Shown: positions 32,665 to 42,332 of the stretch, in pieces
Numbering within the stretch: position 1 is the first letter of the stretch
Layout of the letters: the number at the start of each line of letters is the position of its first letter
Assembly (NCBI GenBank): GCA_017397895.1
Contig: JAFQHP010000046.1
Coordinates: 23,930-87,929, forward strand
DNA from: Clostridia bacterium
Lineage (GTDB): Bacteria > Bacillota > Clostridia > Christensenellales > Aristaeellaceae
Direction of reading: 5' to 3'
DNA: 64,000 bases
Notes under the pieces: model-generated
Told to the model about the DNA's origin: nothing
Seen by the model: the letters and a program-made list of their open reading frames with translations, nothing else
Database searches by the model: none
Made by a program: the position numbers and the translations under genes

Positions 32665-33371
32665 ACATTCCCTCCTGTTTGTTCGTCCAATTGGTTCATG
32701 GCTTCGTCCACACAGCCGTGGAGCATCTTATACACCGGCATCAGCTTTTCAAAATCCCGGTACACCCGGTCAGCAATGTCCTTTTTCAGGGCATCTGCCA
32801 CCGTTGCCCCCTCCTGGCTGATATAGATTTCTTTTTTGAGGTACATGGGCCGCAATACCTCCGGAATTTCTTCCGGCACGGGCATCTTTTTCCATTCGCT
32901 GCCGCCCATGCAGAACCCGCCGTCCCGCAGCAGTTCCAGAATGCGGATATAGTCCTGCGGGCTGGACAGCATACGCCGCCGCATGGCATCCATCATGCCC
33001 CGGTTTTCGCCCCAGGTACCCACGCCCCAGTTCACATACTCCGGCCCCAGCTCAAACCAGAAAAAGGGCATGCCCTGCTTTTCCGTTGCCGCTTTGCCGA
33101 TGCAAATCCACAAATGATCCCGGTAGGGGGATTTATCCTTGGTAAAACGGATATCCCGATTGATGCGGGACAGGCACTTGTGGGGGCGGATTTCCAGATC
33201 CTCATCCAGCTTCTGCAGCCGGGAACCCACATCTTCAATGAAGGCGTAAAAAACTTCCCGGACGGATTTGATATAGCGGTCCCGGTTCGCATCCATGAAG
33301 GCCTTGTTATTATGAAACCGCAGATCCAGAAAGAACTGGATGGTTTCCTTTTTGAAGCCCTTGAACACCAA
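32661..33371 (-). CDS. DUF2461-family protein
   Basis: A 236-residue protein of the DUF2461/TIGR02453 family, recognised by FKKETIQFFLDLRFHNNKAF near the start, the central CLSRINRDIRFTKDKSPYRDHLW block and the RRMLSSPQDYIRI helix. Function unknown. The start is not the ATG at 33401, because a consensus promoter puts the transcript start at about that base. A TTG at 33371, 10 bases after GAGGAG, fits best; GTG at 33368 is an alternative. It is the first gene of the operon with phosphohexomutase and tkt. Confidence 0.8.
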   Translation of the reverse strand: MVFKGFKKETIQFFLDLRFHNNKAFMDANRDRYIKSVREVFYAFIEDVGSRLQKLDEDLEIRPHKCLSRINRDIRFTKDKSPYRDHLWICIGKAATEKQGMPFFWFELGPEYVNWGVGTWGENRGMMDAMRRRMLSSPQDYIRILELLRDGGFCMGGSEWKKMPVPEEIPEVLRPMYLKKEIYISQEGATVADALKKDIADRVYRDFEKLMPVYKMLHGCVDEAMNQLDEQTGGNV

Positions 33372-33403
33372 ATGCGCCCCTCTCCTCAAACTTATACGCA
33401 TTT

Positions 33404-33432
33404 ATTATACTCCATTTCCCCCGCCAATTCAA
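33404..33432 (-). promoter_or_regulatory. Promoter of the DUF2461-phosphohexomutase-tkt operon
   Basis: Minus strand TTGAAT (33427-33432), 17 bp, TATAAT (33404-33409). Confidence 0.75.
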
Positions 33433-33479
33433 GCGCATTTATGCGCAAATCCCTCTTTCTTTCTATTAGAATATTCCGC

Positions 33480-33510
33480 AAAAAAAGAGCCGTTTCCCCA
33501 CGGAAACAGC
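33480..33510 (-). terminator. Intrinsic terminator of the frr-polC superoperon
   Basis: Minus strand GGCTGTTTCC-type stem (33489-33497 with 33502-33510) followed by seven Us. It lies 29 bases past the metal-binding domain gene, the last of the series that begins with frr. Confidence 0.85.
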
Positions 33511-33538
33511 CCTTTTTCCTTTTTCGCAATTTTTGCGA

Positions 33539-33736
33539 TTATTCGATACCCACCACCTGGAAGCCCTTTTCTTCGATGGCGGCCTGAATGGCTTCCTTAT
33601 CGCAGTCGCCTTCCACAGTGCAGATTTTCTTTTCCAGGTCCACCACGGCGTCAAGGCCCAGGTCATGCAGGGCGCCTTCCACCTTGCCGGCACAGCGGAT
33701 GCAGTGCATGCCTTCCACGTGTACGATCATTTTCAT
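33539..33736 (-). CDS. Heavy-metal-associated (HMA) domain protein, CopZ-like
   Basis: A 65-residue ferredoxin-like HMA domain with the metal motif MHCIRC (MxCxxC; residues 9-14), the usual copper(I) chaperone signature, and a beta-alpha-beta-beta-alpha-beta length. It would bind soft metals in the cytoplasm and pass them to a P-type ATPase or a regulator, but neither is in the window. AAGGAGG precedes the ATG. It lies 25 bases after polC on the same strand and may be read through from that operon. Confidence 0.85.
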   Translation of the reverse strand: MKMIVHVEGMHCIRCAGKVEGALHDLGLDAVVDLEKKICTVEGDCDKEAIQAAIEEKGFQVVGIE

Positions 33737-33761
33737 TGTTTGTTTCCTCCTTGTATGTTCA

Positions 33762-36700
33762 TCAGAAATTAAACAGCGTCACCTGGTTGGTTTCCGCCAG
33801 GTCCTTCAGGCACCCATGCTCCCGCAGCATATCGCATACGGACTGGGACACATGGGCCCGGTTTTTGAAGTCCTCCACGGAGATGAAGGGGGTGGACCGG
33901 GCGTCCACAATGCCCTGGGCCGCGCTTTCGCCAAGACCGCCAAGAGCGGTAAAGGGCACCCGCAGGCCCTTTTCCCCTTCGGGGATGAAGTTTTTCACGT
34001 CGCTCTTATACAGATCCGCCGGCAGGAAATAATAGCCTCTCGCCATCATTTCCAGCACCAGTTCCATGGCGGTGATCTCGTCCTTTTCCTTGGCGGACAG
34101 CTTCTTTTCGGCATCCCGGTCGTAGGCGTCCTGCAGCTTGGCCCGCAATTGCTCAATGGGCAGGATCATGGTGGTGGCGTCAAAGCCGTCACCGCGGATG
34201 GTAAAGTAGGCGGCGTAGTAGGCCTGGGGATGGTACACCTTGTACCAGGCCACACGCAGGGCCATGGTCACATAGGCCACGGCATGGCCCTTGGGGAACA
34301 TGTACTTGATCTTGCGGCAGCTGTCCTCGAACCACTGGGGCACGTTATGCTCGTGCATGGCATCCGCCATTTCAGGCCGCAGGCCCTTGCCCTTTCGCAC
34401 GTTTTCCATGGTGTCAAAGGCCATTTTTGCCGGCACGCCCATTTCCATCAGCTGGTTCATGATATCATCACGGGTACACAGGCACTGGGACAGGGGAGCA
34501 ATGCCCTGGTCGATCAGGTCCTTGGCATTGCCCAGCCATACGTCGGTGCCGTGGGACAGGCCGGAAATGCGGATCAATTCCTGCATGGTGGTGGGGTGGG
34601 TATCCTCCAGCATCTGCCGCACAAAGCTGGTGCCAAATTCCGGCACGCCGAAGGTGCCCGTGTTGCAGCCGATATCCTGAGGGGTCACGCCCAGCGCCTT
34701 GGGGGACGAGAACAGGCTCATCACCTGCTTGTCGTCCAGGGGAATATCCTTGAAATTGATGCCGGTCAATTCTTCCAGCATGTGCATCATGGTGGGGTCG
34801 TCGTGTCCCAGAATATCCAGCTTGACCAGAATGTCATGCATGGAGCCGAAATCGTAGTGGGTGGTAACGAAGGTGGACTGCAGATCATCCGCCGGATGCT
34901 GCACAGCGGTAAACTGGCAGATGTCATATGCCTTGGGCAATACCACCATGCCGCCGGGATGCTGGCCGGTGGTGCGCTTGACACCCACACATCCTGCCGC
35001 CAAACGTTCCTTTTCCGCATCGGGCAGGCTCATATTTCTTTCTTCCAGATACTTCAGCACATAGCCGTAGGCCGTCTTTTCCGCCAGGGTACCGATGGTA
35101 CCGGCACGGAAAACGAACCCTTCGCCGAACAGCTCTTCCACGTATTTGTGGGCCACGGGCTGGTATTCGCCGGAAAAGTTCAGGTCAATATCAGGCACCT
35201 TGTCCCCCTTGAAGCCCAGGAACACTTCGAAGGGAATATCGAAGCCGTCCTTCACCAGGGGCTTTCCGCAATCGGGGCACAGGGCGTCGGGAAGGTCCAC
35301 GCCGATGGTGTAGCCTTTGGGAATATCGAAAGTAGCCTTGCGGCAATGCTCGCACCGGTAATGAGGCGGCAGGGCGTTCACTTCTGTAATATTGCACATG
35401 AACGCAACCAGGGAAGAGCCCACGCTGCCGCGGCTGCCCACCAGATATCCGTCGGACAGGGACTTGGTCACCAGCTTATTGGCAATGGAATACAGCGTGG
35501 CATAGCCGTAACCGATGATGGATTTGAGTTCCTTATCCAGCCGGGCTTCCACAATTTCGGGCAGGTCGTCGCCATAGAGGGCATGGGCTTTATCCCAGGT
35601 CATGGTGCGGATATCGTTTTCCGCCGTCTCCCAGAAGGGAGAGAAGGTGGTTTTGCCTTCGGGATGGGGCGGGAACAGGCCCACCTTTTCCACCCGGTCG
35701 GCAATCATTTTGGGATTGGTGATCACCACTTCCCTGGCTTTCTTTTCGCCAAGGTAAGCGAATTCCTGCAGCATTTCGTTGGTGGTTTTGAAATACAGGG
35801 GCGGCTGATGATCCGCATCAGAGAAGCCCTGCCCTGCCTGCAAAATGGCACGGAACTGGGCATCCTTGGGATCCAGGAAATGCACGTCACCGGTGGCCAC
35901 CACGGGGATACCCAGCTTTTCACCGATACGCACGATGCGCCGGTTGAATTCCCGGAGGGCTTCCTCATCCTGCACCCGGCCTTCCCGCAGAAGGAAGGCG
36001 TTGTTGCCGATGGGCTGGATTTCCAGATAATCGTAGAACCTGGCGATCTTGCACAATTTTTCTTCGCTGGCCCCGTCCACCATGGCGCTGAACAATTCGC
36101 CGCTTTCGCAGGCGGAGCCTACAATCAGCCCCTTGCGGTATTTCTGGATCACGGACCGGGGCATGTGGGGCTTGCGCCGGAAATAGTTCAGATGGCCTTC
36201 GGAAATGAGGTGGTTCAGGTTGGTCATGCCGTCCTGGGTGGCCGCCAGCAGCACAATGTGCCAGGAATTGCCCAGGGTGCAGTTCTTGCCGATGCCGTTC
36301 AGATCATCCAGCTTCTCTGCCCCAGCCTTTTTCGCTTCATCCAGCATTCTGCCCAGGCACTGGGCGGTGGCCGCCGCATCGTTCACAGCCCGGTGGGCAT
36401 CCTTGAGGGAAACGCCAAGGCGTTTGCACACGCTGCCCAGCCGGTGGCTCTTGAGATCCGGATACAGTTTCCGGGCCAGGGTCAGGGTATCCAGCCGGGC
36501 CGCTTTGTACTCAATGCCCTGCCGCTTCAGTTCGCTTTCCAGCACAGCGCAGTCAAACTTGGCATTGTGGGCGGCAATGGGACAGCCGTCCATGAATTTC
36601 AAAAGCTGGGGAATGGTTTCCTCCGCTGTAGGGGCATCCCGGAGCATCTGGTCGGTGATGTGGGTGATTTCCACAATTTTGGGGGGCAATACGCAGCCCG

Positions 36701-38114
36701 GGTTCACCAGCGTTCCGTAGCTGTCCACCACCTGGCCGTTCCACAATTTGACCGCACCGATTTCGATGATGCGGTCCTTCTGGGTATTGAGGCCGGTGGT
36801 TTCAAAGTCCAGCACAATGATGGGGGTATCCAGGCCCAATTCTCCTGCCTCTTCCACCACCTTATCGTCGTCCGTCAGATACCCTTCCACGCCGGGAATC
36901 AGCTTGATATTGTTTTTCTTGGCGGCGCCGAAGGCTTCGGGGAAGGCCTGGGCCACGCCATGGTCCGTCACGGCAATGGCGGGATGGCCCCATTCGGCGG
37001 CCCGCTTGATCAGATCGGACGCAGAGGATACGGCGTCCATGTTGCTCATCTGGGTGTGCAGGTGCAATTCCACCCGCTTTTCTTCGGCGGTATCCATCCG
37101 CCGGGGCAGGCTCTTTTTCGTCACGTCCCGGGCCATGACCACCGTCTCCCGGGAGAATTTGTCATACTGGGCCTCGCCCCGTACAATCACGCCCATGCCC
37201 TTTTTGAAGGCGCCGATCACCTTCTGCACTTTTTCCCTTTCTTCATCGGTGATGGGGGGCGGAGGCGCTTCGTCGTCCTTGGGGCGGCGGGGGCGGTAGC
37301 GCAAAAACATCTTGCAGCGGATGGTGGAGGTATAGTCCGTCACCAGGAAGGTCAGCAGTTCCATTTCGCCGCCGGAGATGGACTTGGTTTCCACGCTGAG
37401 CACTTCGCCGGAAATGACAACCAACCCGCTGTCGTCCCGGATTTCCTTGATATCCACCGGCTTTTCGCCGATGGCCCGGCCGCAGATGCGGTCGTTTTCA
37501 TCCTTGGGCTTTTCCATGGCCTTTTTCTTTTCCGCCATGGCCGCGGCAATTTCTTCATAGCGTTCGGCCCGCTCTGCCGCCACCCGGTCCTGCTGGGCCC
37601 GCTCTTCCCGCAGTTGGTTCAGCCGCTTTTCCTCATCGCCGCTGACCCGCAGCACCACTTCCGTATCCAGCCGGAACACGTCCTGAATGGCCTGGGCCAG
37701 AAGCTGACGGCAATTCTGCTTTTCCAGATAATGCAGGGAAAACTCGTCCGGCATATCCAGGTACACCCTTCCGTTGCCGGGCTGCCAGCGCATATCAAAC
37801 TCCCAGCTGGCTACCGCCGGAAAATTGCGCATAAGAAAATGGTTCAGGGGCGCGGCATACTTTTCCGGCTGCTGCATGAAGCTGATGGCCAGGGACGGGC
37901 TGGCCACCCGCAGGGAAAACTTCAGCTGCGGGAACGCCCCGGCAATGGCTTTTTTCATGGCAAAGAAACCTCTTTCCCCGATCAGCACATCGCTGAGAAA
38001 GGAGAAATAGGCCTTGTTTTCGCTTTTTACATAGCGCACCCTTTCCACCGCCAGCTTCCCTTCCGTTTCCGGCAGGGCCTGGTATATGGTGCGCAACAGT
38101 TCATCATACGTCAT
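33762..38114 (-). CDS. polC: DNA polymerase III alpha subunit, PolC type
   Basis: A 1450-residue replicative polymerase of low-GC Gram-positive bacteria. Domain order: N-terminal domain, OB fold (about 225-330), first part of the PHP domain (HLHTQMSNMDAVSS from 351), an inserted 3'-5' proofreading exonuclease starting VLDFETTG (436-441), the rest of PHP, then the C-family polymerase with PDIDLNFSGEYQ (catalytic acids), the zinc-binding CEHCRK...CPDCGK cluster and the C-terminal fingers ending in TLFNF. The PolC form itself supports a Firmicutes host. It overlaps ispG by 11 bases and is the last large gene of the frr-uppS-cdsA-dxr-rseP-ispG chain. Confidence 0.98.
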   Translation of the reverse strand: MTYDELLRTIYQALPETEGKLAVERVRYVKSENKAYFSFLSDVLIGERGFFAMKKAIAGAFPQLKFSLRVASPSLAISFMQQPEKYAAPLNHFLMRNFPAVASWEFDMRWQPGNGRVYLDMPDEFSLHYLEKQNCRQLLAQAIQDVFRLDTEVVLRVSGDEEKRLNQLREERAQQDRVAAERAERYEEIAAAMAEKKKAMEKPKDENDRICGRAIGEKPVDIKEIRDDSGLVVISGEVLSVETKSISGGEMELLTFLVTDYTSTIRCKMFLRYRPRRPKDDEAPPPPITDEEREKVQKVIGAFKKGMGVIVRGEAQYDKFSRETVVMARDVTKKSLPRRMDTAEEKRVELHLHTQMSNMDAVSSASDLIKRAAEWGHPAIAVTDHGVAQAFPEAFGAAKKNNIKLIPGVEGYLTDDDKVVEEAGELGLDTPIIVLDFETTGLNTQKDRIIEIGAVKLWNGQVVDSYGTLVNPGCVLPPKIVEITHITDQMLRDAPTAEETIPQLLKFMDGCPIAAHNAKFDCAVLESELKRQGIEYKAARLDTLTLARKLYPDLKSHRLGSVCKRLGVSLKDAHRAVNDAAATAQCLGRMLDEAKKAGAEKLDDLNGIGKNCTLGNSWHIVLLAATQDGMTNLNHLISEGHLNYFRRKPHMPRSVIQKYRKGLIVGSACESGELFSAMVDGASEEKLCKIARFYDYLEIQPIGNNAFLLREGRVQDEEALREFNRRIVRIGEKLGIPVVATGDVHFLDPKDAQFRAILQAGQGFSDADHQPPLYFKTTNEMLQEFAYLGEKKAREVVITNPKMIADRVEKVGLFPPHPEGKTTFSPFWETAENDIRTMTWDKAHALYGDDLPEIVEARLDKELKSIIGYGYATLYSIANKLVTKSLSDGYLVGSRGSVGSSLVAFMCNITEVNALPPHYRCEHCRKATFDIPKGYTIGVDLPDALCPDCGKPLVKDGFDIPFEVFLGFKGDKVPDIDLNFSGEYQPVAHKYVEELFGEGFVFRAGTIGTLAEKTAYGYVLKYLEERNMSLPDAEKERLAAGCVGVKRTTGQHPGGMVVLPKAYDICQFTAVQHPADDLQSTFVTTHYDFGSMHDILVKLDILGHDDPTMMHMLEELTGINFKDIPLDDKQVMSLFSSPKALGVTPQDIGCNTGTFGVPEFGTSFVRQMLEDTHPTTMQELIRISGLSHGTDVWLGNAKDLIDQGIAPLSQCLCTRDDIMNQLMEMGVPAKMAFDTMENVRKGKGLRPEMADAMHEHNVPQWFEDSCRKIKYMFPKGHAVAYVTMALRVAWYKVYHPQAYYAAYFTIRGDGFDATTMILPIEQLRAKLQDAYDRDAEKKLSAKEKDEITAMELVLEMMARGYYFLPADLYKSDVKNFIPEGEKGLRVPFTALGGLGESAAQGIVDARSTPFISVEDFKNRAHVSQSVCDMLREHGCLKDLAETNQVTLFNF

Positions 38115-39153
38115 GTAAAAACTCCCGTACTGCTTTGGCCATGGCTTCTGTCAGATCGCCCGTCAGTTTGTCCACATACTTGCCCCGGATGAACAGCGCG
38201 CCGCAGTCCTTGCCGCCGCAAAGGGCAATATCGGCGTCCCGGGCTTCCCCGGGCCCGTTCACCACGCAGCCCATCACCGCCACCGTCACAGGCTTGTCCA
38301 CATCCTTGAATTCATCGTGCAGACGGGAGGCAATGGCCGCCACGTCAATCTGGGTTCTGCCGCAGGTAGGGCAGGATACAAAGCGGATGCCGCTGCGCAG
38401 GCCCAGGGCCTGCAAAATGGACATGGCCGCCCCCGGCTCCTGCACAGGATCGCCGGTGAGGGAAACGCGCACCGTATCCCCGATGCCGTCCAGAAGCAGC
38501 GACCCGATGCCGATGGCGCTCTTTACCGTGCCCTGGCCGGGAAGCCCCGCTTCCGTAACGCCAAGGTGCAAAGGATAATCGCATTTTTCTGCCATCAGCC
38601 GGTAGGCCTTCACCGTCAGGGGCACGTCGCTGGCCTTGAGGGAAATGACGGTATCGTAAAAACCCTGCTCCTCCAGCAGATGAATGTGCCGCTGGGCGCT
38701 TTCCACCATGCCCTCCGGGGTAGCACCGCCATACTTTTCCACAATATCCTTTTCCAGGGAGCCGGCATTCACGCCGATGCGGATGGGCACATGATGGGCC
38801 TTGGCGCAGTCCACCACCCGTTTCACCTTTTCCGCGCTGCCGATATTGCCGGGATTGATGCGCAGCTTGTGAATGCCGTTTTCCATGGCGGCAATGGCCA
38901 GGGTGTGGTCAAAATGAATATCAGCCACCAGGGGTACCGGGCTTTGCTCCACCAGTGCCCGCACCGCCCCGGCGCAGGCCCTGTCATACACCGACACCCG
39001 CACCAGATCGCACCCCGCCAGGGACAGGGCCTTGATCTGCTCCAGGGTGGCTGCCACATCCCTGGTATCGGTATTGGTCATGGACTGGATGGAAATGGGG
39101 CTGCCGCCGCCGATTGCCACTGTGCCCGCCATTACTTTTCTTGTATTGCGCAT
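38104..39153 (-). CDS. ispG: 4-hydroxy-3-methylbut-2-enyl diphosphate synthase
   Basis: A 349-residue [4Fe-4S] enzyme for the penultimate MEP-pathway step (MEcPP to HMBPP). N-terminal TIM barrel with SMTNTDTRD and VADIHFDHTLA, and C-terminal cluster domain with SCPTCGRTQ and VMGCVVNGPGEARDADI carrying the cluster cysteines. ATG 39153 follows AAGGAG; the longer frame to 39219 runs into rseP. It lies between rseP and polC, the standard clostridial order. Confidence 0.97.
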   Translation of the reverse strand: MRNTRKVMAGTVAIGGGSPISIQSMTNTDTRDVAATLEQIKALSLAGCDLVRVSVYDRACAGAVRALVEQSPVPLVADIHFDHTLAIAAMENGIHKLRINPGNIGSAEKVKRVVDCAKAHHVPIRIGVNAGSLEKDIVEKYGGATPEGMVESAQRHIHLLEEQGFYDTVISLKASDVPLTVKAYRLMAEKCDYPLHLGVTEAGLPGQGTVKSAIGIGSLLLDGIGDTVRVSLTGDPVQEPGAAMSILQALGLRSGIRFVSCPTCGRTQIDVAAIASRLHDEFKDVDKPVTVAVMGCVVNGPGEARDADIALCGGKDCGALFIRGKYVDKLTGDLTEAMAKAVREFLHDV

Positions 39154-39166
39154 GGCTTTTCTCTCC

Positions 39167-40255
39167 TTATCCAAACAGCTTCCGGATGTCCTGGAAGGTA
39201 ACAAACAGCATAAAGCCAATCAGCACCAGATACCCGGCCATGTGAATGTAAGCCTCAATTTTTCGGGGTACAGGCTTGCGGAAAATGCCTTCAATGGCCA
39301 GGAAAATCAGCCTGCTGCCGTCCAGCCCGGGAATGGGCAGAAGGTTGAACAGCCCCAGGTTCACGGATATCAGCACCAACAATTCCGCATAGGTAACCCA
39401 GCCGTTTTCTTTGGTTTCTTCGGCAATCAGCTGCACAATGCCCACCGGACCTGAGGACTCCTGCAGCCCTTCCCCGGTGCCGAGCATTTTCACCAGCGCG
39501 TCCAATATGGCCGTGCCGCTGCGCACGCAGTAATCAAAGCCCCGGCCGATGGCGTCAAAAATGGAAATGGGCTGGAAATTGGGGGTGTACTGCAGTTGCA
39601 TGGTGATGCCCACCATCATGCGGCCCTCCGCTTCGTTGACGGCAGGGGTCAGGTACAAAATTTCCTTCTCCCCTTCCCTTTCCACCTCCATCTGCAGGGG
39701 TTCATCCCCGGGGCGGTAGGCCATGATGGCCCGGCTGGTGCGGGGCGTTTCGTCCGCATCCAGGCCCTTCATGTCTTCTCCATTGATGGCAAGGATAATA
39801 TCCCCCGCCTGCAGGCCGCCTGCCTCTGCCGGGCTGCCCGCATCCACACTCTGTACCACATAATAGCCGTATTCGCCGCCCTGGTCCACGCCCACGGCAC
39901 AGTAAATGCCCACGGCTACCACCAGCGCCAGCACAAAATTCATCACTGGGCCCATCAGGATGGTGAGCAGCCGGCGCCACACGGCAAAATTGTTCAGGTT
40001 CCGCTCATCGTCCTTTTCTTTTCCTTCGGTATCGTCTTCCCCGTAAAACATGCAATAGCCGCCCATGGGGATCAGGCGGATGAAAAACTGGGTTTCGTGC
40101 TTTTTGCTGTGCCATTTCACCAGTTGGGGGCCAAAGCCGATGGCAAATTCCTTCACCGGAATGCCCGTCAGCCGGGCTGCACAGAAATGGCCGAATTCAT
40201 GCACCGTCACCATAATGCCCAGCAGCAATATGGCCGCAAAAACATAAAAAATCAT
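39167..40255 (-). CDS. rseP: RseP-type site-2 intramembrane metalloprotease
   Basis: A 362-residue multi-pass membrane zinc protease. The catalytic HEFGH is at residues 19-23 in the first helix, a PDZ domain (about 125-215, with VDAGSPAEAGGLQAGDIILAINGEDM) lies in the middle, and LPIPGLDGSR near the C-terminus supplies the third zinc ligand. Members cut transmembrane anti-sigma factors and clear remnant signal peptides; no partner is visible here. Gene order places it with dxr and ispG, as in most Firmicutes. Confidence 0.95.
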   Translation of the reverse strand: MIFYVFAAILLLGIMVTVHEFGHFCAARLTGIPVKEFAIGFGPQLVKWHSKKHETQFFIRLIPMGGYCMFYGEDDTEGKEKDDERNLNNFAVWRRLLTILMGPVMNFVLALVVAVGIYCAVGVDQGGEYGYYVVQSVDAGSPAEAGGLQAGDIILAINGEDMKGLDADETPRTSRAIMAYRPGDEPLQMEVEREGEKEILYLTPAVNEAEGRMMVGITMQLQYTPNFQPISIFDAIGRGFDYCVRSGTAILDALVKMLGTGEGLQESSGPVGIVQLIAEETKENGWVTYAELLVLISVNLGLFNLLPIPGLDGSRLIFLAIEGIFRKPVPRKIEAYIHMAGYLVLIGFMLFVTFQDIRKLFG

Positions 40256-40276
40256 AGCGCCTCCGAAAATAAGAAA

Positions 40277-41422
40277 TTACAGCTGCAAATATTCCCCGGC
40301 CGCCTGCCGGGCCTTTTCGTCCGCAAAGGCGATATCGTCCAGGCTTTTCGCCGGCAGATGGGCCCATTTTTGCAGGGCGGCATCCACCGCTTCATAAATC
40401 TGCCCGAAGAGAATTTTCCGCTGAAGGAACGCATACACCGCTTCTTCATTGGCGGCATTCAGCACGCAGGCTGCCGCACCGCCCTGGCGCAGCACCTGAT
40501 AGGCCATGGCAATGGCCGGAAATTTTTCCATATCCGGCTGCTCAAAGGTGAGGCTCTTTGCCTGGAATAAATCCAGCTTTTTCGCCCCTGTTTCCAGCCG
40601 GTGAGGATAGCTCATGGCGTACAAAATGGGCACCCGCATATCCGGCACGCCCAGCTGGGCCAGCACGGCGCCGTCCGCAAATTCCACGGCGGAATGCACG
40701 ATGCTCTGGGGGTGCACCAGCACCCGGATCTGCTCCGGCTTCGCATCAAACAGCCACCTGGCTTCAATAATCTCCAGGGCCTTGTTGAACATGGAGGCGG
40801 AGTCCACCGTGATTTTGGCGCCCATGTTCCAGGTGGGGTGCCCCAGGGCTTCCTCCACCGTGGCCCGGTGCATTTTTTCCTTTTCCCAGGTGCGGAAGGG
40901 CCCGCCGGACGCCGTAAGCAATATGCTTTCATAGTGGTTGGGGCCGGCCGCCTCCAGGCACTGGAAAATGGCGCTGTGCTCGCTGTCCACAGGCAGCAGC
41001 ACCTTTTCGCCGCCGCTTTCCCTGCAGGCATTCATCACCATTTCGCCGCCGGCAACCAATGTTTCCTTGTTGGCAAGCAAGATGCGCTTTCCCTTTTCCC
41101 GGGCAGCCATCACAGCCCTCAGGCCGGCCACGCCCACCACCGCCGCCAGTACATCCGTGCCTTCCGCTTCCCGGGCCACCGTTTCCAGCGCTTCCCGGCC
41201 AAACAGAAAACGGCAGAAGGAAAGATCCTCCGGCACCTCTGTCTTTTCACCTGTCAGCGCAGCCAAAGAAGGCCTGAGGGCCCGCACCTGTTCAAACAAC
41301 AGCTCTGCATTATTATGCGCCGTCAGCGCCGTCACATAAAACTTGTCAGGATGACGCAGCACCACGTCCACCGCCTGACGGCCGATGGAGCCGGTGCTGC
41401 CCAGAATAGCAATTCCGCGCAT
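40277..41422 (-). CDS. dxr: 1-deoxy-D-xylulose-5-phosphate reductoisomerase
   Basis: A 381-residue NADPH-dependent enzyme converting DXP to MEP; the target of fosmidomycin. The nucleotide loop LGSTGSIGRQAVDVV opens the protein, VDSEHSAIFQC supplies metal ligands, and TASGGPFRTW, HPTWNMGAKITVDSA and CVLNAANEEAV are family hallmarks. The ATG at 41422 has AAGGA nine bases upstream. It receives product from dxs (21372-23198) elsewhere in the window. Confidence 0.97.
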   Translation of the reverse strand: MRGIAILGSTGSIGRQAVDVVLRHPDKFYVTALTAHNNAELLFEQVRALRPSLAALTGEKTEVPEDLSFCRFLFGREALETVAREAEGTDVLAAVVGVAGLRAVMAAREKGKRILLANKETLVAGGEMVMNACRESGGEKVLLPVDSEHSAIFQCLEAAGPNHYESILLTASGGPFRTWEKEKMHRATVEEALGHPTWNMGAKITVDSASMFNKALEIIEARWLFDAKPEQIRVLVHPQSIVHSAVEFADGAVLAQLGVPDMRVPILYAMSYPHRLETGAKKLDLFQAKSLTFEQPDMEKFPAIAMAYQVLRQGGAAACVLNAANEEAVYAFLQRKILFGQIYEAVDAALQKWAHLPAKSLDDIAFADEKARQAAGEYLQL

Positions 41423-41500
41423 TGTGCATTTTCCTTTTCTGTTCAGATGGCAAGGAGGAACCGTCCGGCTTGTCGGCCGCACAGTTCCTCCTGCAATGAA

Positions 41501-42325
41501 TTACGCACCCGGCATAAACAAATTCAGGTACGCATAGATGACCACTGTGGCCCAGTATACGCTGTCCACCCGGTCCATCACCCCGCCATGGCCGGGGAAA
41601 ATGGTGCCGAAATCCTTCACGCCGCAATGGCGCTTGATCAGCGATGCAAACAAATCCCCAACCTGGCCGGCCACACCGCACACAATGCCCAGCACCATAA
41701 AGTGCCACAGCGGCGGCACAGGGCCGAAGAAAGAGAAAATACCGCACATGAGCATACTGAAAAACAGGCTGCCCAGCAGCCCGGCCAGCGCACCCTCCAC
41801 ACTCTTTTTGGGACTGACGGCGGGACACAATTTATGCTTGCCGTAGGCGCTGCCGATAAAGTAGGCCAGGGTATCCCCGGCCAGGGGCGTGCCAAAGGCC
41901 ATCAGCGTCAGCATAATCTGGTTGGCCCGGCCTTCCACATTCTGCAGCCCCAGCATGCACATGGCCGGCAGCAGCACGCACACCAGCGGCATCACCGACA
42001 GCAGGATGTCTTCCAGCTTGGGCTCCTTGCGGAACAATACCGTAACCGTCGTCAGCATACAGGTGAAGCCAACCAGGGGCATCAGGTACACAACGCTGCC
42101 GTTGATGGCAGATTTTTCAGCGTTGAACAAAACCAGCGATGCTGCCACGCACAGCCACGCCGCCCACTGGGTGGGCCGGTGGCCCGCCTGTTTGATGCAG
42201 CGGAACACTTCAAACATGGCAATGCAGATGGTGGCCATAAAAATGCCGCTGAACACCCAGCCGCCAAAGTATAATGCCACCGCCAATAAGGCCGTCAGGC
42301 ACAGGCCGGTAATAATTCGGGTCAT
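41501..42325 (-). CDS. cdsA: Phosphatidate cytidylyltransferase
   Basis: A 274-residue polytopic membrane enzyme making CDP-diacylglycerol from phosphatidate and CTP, the branch point of phospholipid synthesis. About eight hydrophobic helices are seen, with the family signature in DFGTIFPGHGGVMDRVDS near the C-terminus and the S..KKSVEGALAGLLGS segment before it. ATG 42325 follows GGAGG. It lies 7 bases after uppS. Confidence 0.95.
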   Translation of the reverse strand: MTRIITGLCLTALLAVALYFGGWVFSGIFMATICIAMFEVFRCIKQAGHRPTQWAAWLCVAASLVLFNAEKSAINGSVVYLMPLVGFTCMLTTVTVLFRKEPKLEDILLSVMPLVCVLLPAMCMLGLQNVEGRANQIMLTLMAFGTPLAGDTLAYFIGSAYGKHKLCPAVSPKKSVEGALAGLLGSLFFSMLMCGIFSFFGPVPPLWHFMVLGIVCGVAGQVGDLFASLIKRHCGVKDFGTIFPGHGGVMDRVDSVYWATVVIYAYLNLFMPGA

Positions 42326-42332
42326 AAATAAG

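Noticed and set aside
33588..38192. A 1534-codon plus-strand open frame opposite polC
   Set aside because: It is a mirror of polC: the composition is His/Gly/Gln-rich, there is no domain motif, and high GC at codon third positions keeps the opposite strand open. polC is unambiguous on the minus strand.
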